Source: Dinochytrium kinnereticum
Lineage: Eukaryota > Chytridiomycota > Chytridiomycetes > Chytridiales > Chytridiaceae
Assembly: GCA_027604005.1 (NCBI GenBank)
Contig: JADGJT010000093.1
Span: 1-64,000 of the forward strand
Reading direction: 5' to 3'
Length of the DNA: 64,000 bases
Position 1 is the stretch's first letter; each line of letters begins with the position of its first letter. The notes under the pieces were generated by a model, which was not told the origin of the DNA, did no database searches, and saw only the letters and a program-made list of their open reading frames with translations. Shown piece by piece: positions 59,034-64,000 of the stretch. The position numbers and the translations under genes were made by a program.

Positions 59034-61654
59034 ATGATCTGCCCATCGTTGCTGCTGGCCGTTGCTGGCGGGGTGCTCTCGGCCATCTCCTCCGTCCATG
59101 CACAGGCGCCGCTGCCCCTTGCCTGGGGGTTTGGAGGGTGTGAGTGTCGACTTTGCTGCATGCATCCACTTGCTTCTGCTGGCTGCATGCGTTCCTTTCC
59201 TTGCTGACGGAGCGATGGTTCCTTTATCTTTTGATATCAGCTGCCTTTCAGCTTGAAGGTGCCTGGGACAGGGATGGCAAAGGACTTGGAACCTATGATA
59301 GTGAGTTTTTGGGTTTCATGCGGCCCCAGTTCATCCTGCGGTTGAGTGCTTGGGACATGCCTTTTTTTCCCATGAAGCTGATTCAACCTTCCGCAGAGTT
59401 CTATCATGATCAACCCAACAGCCCAAATGGAGACATTGCCTCTGGGCATTAGTAAGTCTTAAATAGTTGCGAGGATGCCTCAAATCTTACCGAAATCAGT
59501 GATAGGATGGAGTCTGACCTTAAATACTTGAGCCAGCTTGGGGCCACCTCCTATCGCTTCTCTGTCTCTTGGCCTCGGATTCTTCCAGATTGCACTGGAA
59601 CCGTCAACCCAAAGGGAATCGAATTTTACAGGAGAATGATTGACAACATCATTGCGAATGGTGCCGAGCCTTATCTGACCATGTTCCATTGGGATCTGCC
59701 GCAGGGTACGTTTTGAAGTTTATTTCTTAGATTTTTCCTTTCTTATGATAGTTGTGTGGTGTGGAATCCAGCCTGTCAAGACCAATTTGGTGGCTTCGCA
59801 GACCCTCGCATCATTGATGCCTTCTTGGAGTACGCCAAAGTTTTATTTGATAATTTCGGTGATAAGATCACCTACTGGCTTACAATCAACGAGCCTGAAG
59901 CCAACTGCAAGTTTGGATGGGAGCAAGGTATATTTTATAGATATGTTTTGCCATTAAGTTCTTCCACTTTATGTTGATTGTTTGTGCAGGCCTAACATTC
60001 CTCACTGTTCTTAATCATGCTTATCAGGTATATTTGCCCCCGGACTGAGGCTTGGAACTCAAGTCGGACGGTTCAATTGCTTAAAATACAGCCATTTAAT
60101 CCATGGACGGATTGTGCAATATGCTAGGGCCAACTACTCTGACAGGAACTGGAAATTTGGCGTCCCTTCTATCGTATCTTGGTATCAGGCAGGTGGAAGC
60201 GGATCCCCCGAAGGTTGTTTCTTTATTTCACTCTCCGTAAAAAAATTCTTATACCACATATTGCTTCGCAGACCTCGCTGCCGCCGACTTCGTTCAGCAG
60301 AGGGACCTTTCGTGGTTTTTTGATCCCGTTGTTTTTGGAGACGTACGTCCAAGCATCATCGTCACTCCGTGTTTCATGATCCATTTCTGGACAGACGTTA
60401 ATTTTTTTTTCTCCTCTTTTCTTTCAGTGGGGGGAGGCCGCTAAAATAGATCCTGTCGAAGGAAGCTACGTCGCCAACGCTGCTTTCACCGATTCTGAAA
60501 AGGAAATCATTCGCAACACCACTGATTTTATCGCTCTGAATTATTACTCAACCTCCGGTGTGGTCGCTAACGGACCTTTCCCTGGTTACTCTGGCGCAGA
60601 GCCAAAAGAATTTTATGTTAGTTTTTTCTTTCTCGCGTTGCTCTTTTGTTTGTTGCATTTGTTTTTACGGGCTGACGTTGGTGTTCTCCCCGCATTTATC
60701 GGAATCACAGAGAGCGGGAAACACGTGGCAGAATGTTTACGCCCCAGGATTGAGATTTTTGATCAACTATGTTCACAGGCGATACAATATGGATATCCAT
60801 CTTACTGAAATTGGTACGGAAGTTTTGGATCCTTTTTTCTCCCTGCCTCCCCTTTACTCTGAATTCAGAGTGTGAGTGACTTATTTTTTAACCTGTCTAT
60901 CTTAATACAGGGTTTACTCCTATCAATGAGGCGAACCAGTCTTTAGATGAGATTGTGAATAGCCCTGACCGTCTAAAGTTTTGGCAGGATCACCTTCAAG
61001 CGCTCACCGGGGCTGTTATTGAGGACAAAATTCCGGTCCGGTCTTTCTTGGCCTGGTAGGTCTTGGTCTATATGCTTGTTTCTACATCATTCTAGACTTC
61101 TCCTTGTTCATTGACAAACGAGAGTACATTTATCTTTCTCACTACATATGTAATCCTAACCCATCTTCTAAAAGGGCTATTATGGATAACTTTGAGTGGA
61201 TACAGTACGAGTCCAAATTCGGCTGCATACACGTCGATTTCAATTCCCCAAATCTTACACGTACCGTAAAGAACGCGACTTATTATGTAAGCTTTCATCT
61301 TTCTTTGTTCGTCCCTTTCACTCGTCTTATCACAAAAAAAGACAACAAACGACGTCATCTTAACCCTCACCTCCTTCCCTACGTTAGATGTCCGACTTTT
61401 TCAAAAACGCCCAATCCCCTTTCACCAGTCGCACTATTCCAGTCACCACCACTTCCACTTCCACCAGCAATCCAACCCAAGCAGCCACTTCGGAACCTTT
61501 GAACACGAGTGGTGTGCCGAACACGGTAACCGTTGTCTCATCCGTCCCTGCCTCTACAAAACCGAGCTCTGCGTCGCTGGTGTTGGGGACGGTTGGTTTA
61601 GGTGTTTTGAGGGTTTTGGTAGGGGTTTTTGTTGCTGTGATGTGGGGTGCGTAG
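59034..61654 (+). CDS. secreted GH1 beta-glucosidase with GPI-like C-terminus
   Basis: About a dozen short exons; the first are 59034-59139, 59241-59300, 59397-59451, 59500-59705 and 59772 on. The signal peptide runs to SSVHAQ. GH1 marks in order: GFGGSAFQLEGAW, SYRFSVSWPRILP, MFHWDLPQ, TYWLTINEPEA (acid/base Glu in NEP), ALNYYSTSG, LRFLINYVHRRY then LTEIG (nucleophile Glu in the place of TENG), and AIMDNFEW, FGCIHVDF. A Thr/Ser-rich stretch and a hydrophobic end (VLGTVGLGVLRVLVGVFVAV) follow, as for GPI anchoring. It would release glucose from cellobiose or aryl glucosides at the cell surface. The intron density (roughly one per 150 bases) is much higher than in the neighbours. Confidence 0.88.
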
Positions 61655-63091
61655 GGTTTAGGGATTTGAGTCTTGGATTCGGTTTGTCTGCTTTCGTTTT
61701 GGGGGGGAGGTTTCCTTTTCTTTATCTATTTATAATCTATCATTTTCTTTTCTGTTGCGGGTTTCTTCATATGCCCTCCCTAGTGGCCCATGTAAAGCTC
61801 TCGTCCCCGTCATTTTGTTGTTTGAACGTGTTTTTAGAATAAGACGGTAAAGTTTAAGCATAACTACTCACTCCACGAATATGATGCACTCTAAATTCTC
61901 GCATCAATAGCCCAAATATTGAAATAACTCCTGGTAAGAGTTGATTAAGTGGTCATCGAGAGATGAAAACTCTACAACAACTCATAAATACGGGAAGTTC
62001 TTGTATCCATAGTCTATCGTTAAGAAGAGTAGACTCGGCTCAAGTCTCGCGTCTTCGCCGTATCCTGCTGACTCTTGTAAAATCTCAGGAAAAAACATAA
62101 AACGTATAGGATGATCTCTAATTCGTTTATTAATCAAAGTGAGACGTACAAGAGTCAAATAACGGAGAAAAAGAAGAAAAAAAAGTCTTAGAAAGACCAG
62201 TTTCCACCAGATTAAGTGACCTACGAAGTCCAGGAAACTTAGGTACACCTTGATTCGGCATTCCTGATGCCTATATAATAACGACTTTTCATTCTGAAGG
62301 AGTATCAGATAGGTGCTTGGAGACCAACTGCGCGTTCACACCTGGCGGCTGCTTTCTTATTCCTCTCCGATCAGGTTATTGGGCGTTCCCTTGGTTCTCC
62401 TAATGTTATTCTCCCTAACAATGTTCATTGCCGTGGGAATGAATCTTCGACTCCCCATGCTGCAGATATGCGCACGTCAGCTCAATGAGAATGTATCTAG
62501 ATTTCAAATCAGATCTCCATAATGCCATCTCTTTATTAATTCCTAAATCTCATCTCCCTAATGCCATCGGCAATTCCTGACGATAAGATGGTGTGGTGTA
62601 TTTCAACGAAGGCCGAGAAGACGTAGGGGACGTTAGCCGGTGCACCGAACTTCGAAGCTCACTGCGGCCAGTATTCTAGGGGGTTTCCTTTATTTCAGTA
62701 TTAACGCTTTATTGGCTTCTTGGGTTTGGTTCTTATGGCGTGGGCTAAATAATGTTCGCTAATGAGTCCCTGCTCCTTGGTCCTCTTTTTTTTTTTTTTG
62801 CCTCATTCGACCCTTACGCAATATTTCGTCTTATATGTGCCTTACAATTCACTTTTAATACACCTCAAATAATATTATTGATCTAAAAATAAAATGAGAT
62901 CTAGTTTATTTCCAACGAAAAACTCAGAAAGATTTTGGATGTAGAGCCAAGACTTTTCACACTCAAAGAGGTGGAAACCGACTTAAACGATTGGAAAAGC
63001 GTTCGGAATAACATTCTTCTCAAATATTGAAACAAAAGAAGATTTATAAATCGCTTGCCAATGCCACGATAATCCTTCACATTATTCCCAC
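61655..63091. other. convergent intergenic region, nothing recognised
   Basis: The 3' ends of the glucosidase (+) and cyclophilin (-) genes face here. Mostly AT-rich; short frames lack any resemblance. A T12 run lies near 62,788. Confidence 0.45.
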
Positions 63092-64000
63092 CTAGAGGAT
63101 CATGGCGGATATAATACCATCTCCAACTTCGACGAGGTCGATCACGTCAAGACCCCGAATAACTTTTCCAAAGACCGTGTACTGGAATTTGAGCGATCAG
63201 AATGTAAAGTGAAGATTAGTCAGTGGTCTCCAAACGGGAGGGGATTGGCACATGGACATTAAGTGACGACTTGGCAATAAAGAGCAGTACACAGATGAAG
63301 GAAAGTAGAACGAAGAACTCACTTGGCCGTCGAGTGATGGGACAGGGTTATGAGAGATAAAGATCTGGCACCCTCCAGAACCAAACGCTGTGCTCCTTGG
63401 CATACCGATTGCTCCGCGGTCGTAGACTCTGGGGTTGATCTCTGCGCGTACCTGGAAACCAGCATCACCGTAACCCCCGCCATCCGGGTCTCCACCCTAA
63501 TTTTCAACGAAAAAAAAAAATCAAGACTTCGTCAGAATGATTCAAGAAGCGCAACCAATCGAGAGCATGAAAGAAAACTCCCCCATTTACCTGAATGACA
63601 AAGTTGTCAACCACGCGGTGCCAGGTTAGCCCGTTATAGACACCATCCCTAACAAGTCCCAAGAAGTTAGCAACATGGATAGGAGCCTCCCTCTCAAACA
63701 GCTCAAACACCATCTCCCCTTTACTCGTTACAAACTTCACTTTAGGATTCACCCTTCCAGCGGACACCGTCGCAGCCTCACGGTACGGGGACAACTCCAA
63801 CGCGTCCTCCATAGGCAAATCAGTGGGGAGGTTCGGAACGCCACGCTTCTGAAGCTCCATCAGAGCGCTGTTGCGAACCTGAGCGTAAGGGTCTGATAGG
63901 GTCTTGATAAGTAAAGGGGTAGTGATCTCGGTTTTATTCGGAATGGTCACGAGGAGATCGACAATCTGTTGGCGGACGTCTTTGTAGGTGCGAGGGGTGG
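63092..64000 (-). CDS. cyclophilin-type peptidyl-prolyl isomerase with HEAT-like N-terminal part (5' end outside window)
   Basis: Three exons are visible: from the right edge to about 63595, a middle exon ending at 63321, and 63181-63092 (TAG). The first shows a repeat-like helix pair (LLIKTLSDPYAQVRNSALME) and then the cyclophilin start (KVKFVTSKGEMVFELFEREA, NFLGLVRDGVYNGLTWHRVV). The middle exon gives GGDPDGGGYGDAGF, RAEINPRVYDRGAIGMPRS and GGCQIFISHNPVPSLDGQ. The last gives YTVFGKVIRGLDVIDLVEVG. HEAT repeats joined to a cyclophilin with RGAxGMPR and GGCQIFI are common in bacteria and unlike the PPIA type, so bacterial ancestry is possible. The active-site Arg is in WHRVV; the usual Trp near the end is absent, as in bacterial forms. 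Confidence 0.85.

Overview
The window comes from a nuclear genome of an early-diverging, probably flagellated (chytrid-like) fungus. Almost every gene is broken by short GT..AG introns (about 34-250 nt), often with long poly-A or poly-T runs. Gene families that point this way are a class V myosin, the Pol I factor RRN3, PIG-Z, Dfg5/Dcw1-type GH76 enzymes, a soluble (ADCY10-like) adenylyl cyclase and Cache-type sensors. The cyclase and the sensors are typical of zoosporic fungi and not of Dikarya. The lineage is inferred from gene content. Exon models were joined by hand from splice consensus, reading phase and family motifs.

Layout, left to right. Positions 1-5,500 (+): the last exon of a Cache-type membrane sensor, a complete tandem paralog of it, and a zinc-independent MDR quinone-oxidoreductase-like enzyme. 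5,914-14,447 (-): a class V myosin of 19 exons, including an 11-nt microexon. 15,200-17,000 (-): decayed coding fragments, possibly retroelement-derived. 17,560-19,095 (-): a single-pass membrane protein of unknown function. 19,884-27,852 (-): a 29-exon secreted alpha-amylase with eight or nine CBM21-like starch-binding modules in front of the GH13 domain, interrupted by one in-frame TAA. 28,806-34,117 (-): PIG-Z/Smp3 GPI mannosyltransferase next to a GPI-anchored GH76. 34,785-41,057 (-): ADCY10-like cyclase with an apparent 1-nt frame slip in its first exons. 42,005-44,783 (-): RRN3. 45,670-47,552 (-): a second GPI-anchored GH76. 49,045-51,933 (+): a secreted S41-like protease with a GPI-type tail. 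52,772-54,957 (+): a secreted bacterial-type PAP2 acid phosphatase fused to an autotransporter-type beta repeat. 55,548-56,798 (+): a two-domain fasciclin protein. 59,034-61,654 (+): a secreted GH1 beta-glucosidase with a GPI-like tail. 63,092-64,000 (-): the C-terminal part of a cyclophilin with an HEAT-like N-terminal region.

Common theme: many products act outside the cell or at the wall. They include starch and beta-glucoside degradation, phosphate release, proteolysis and adhesion. Several carry GPI signals, and PIG-Z (GPI completion) and two GH76 enzymes (transfer of GPI proteins to the wall) sit among them. The most interesting items are the modular CBM21 array and its nonsense codon, the phosphatase-autotransporter-repeat fusion (candidate transfer from bacteria), the soluble cyclase with its frame slip, and the myosin microexon.

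Two 10-base N gaps lie inside introns (myosin and amylase) next to homopolymers. Single-base errors are therefore a live explanation for the two frame defects.
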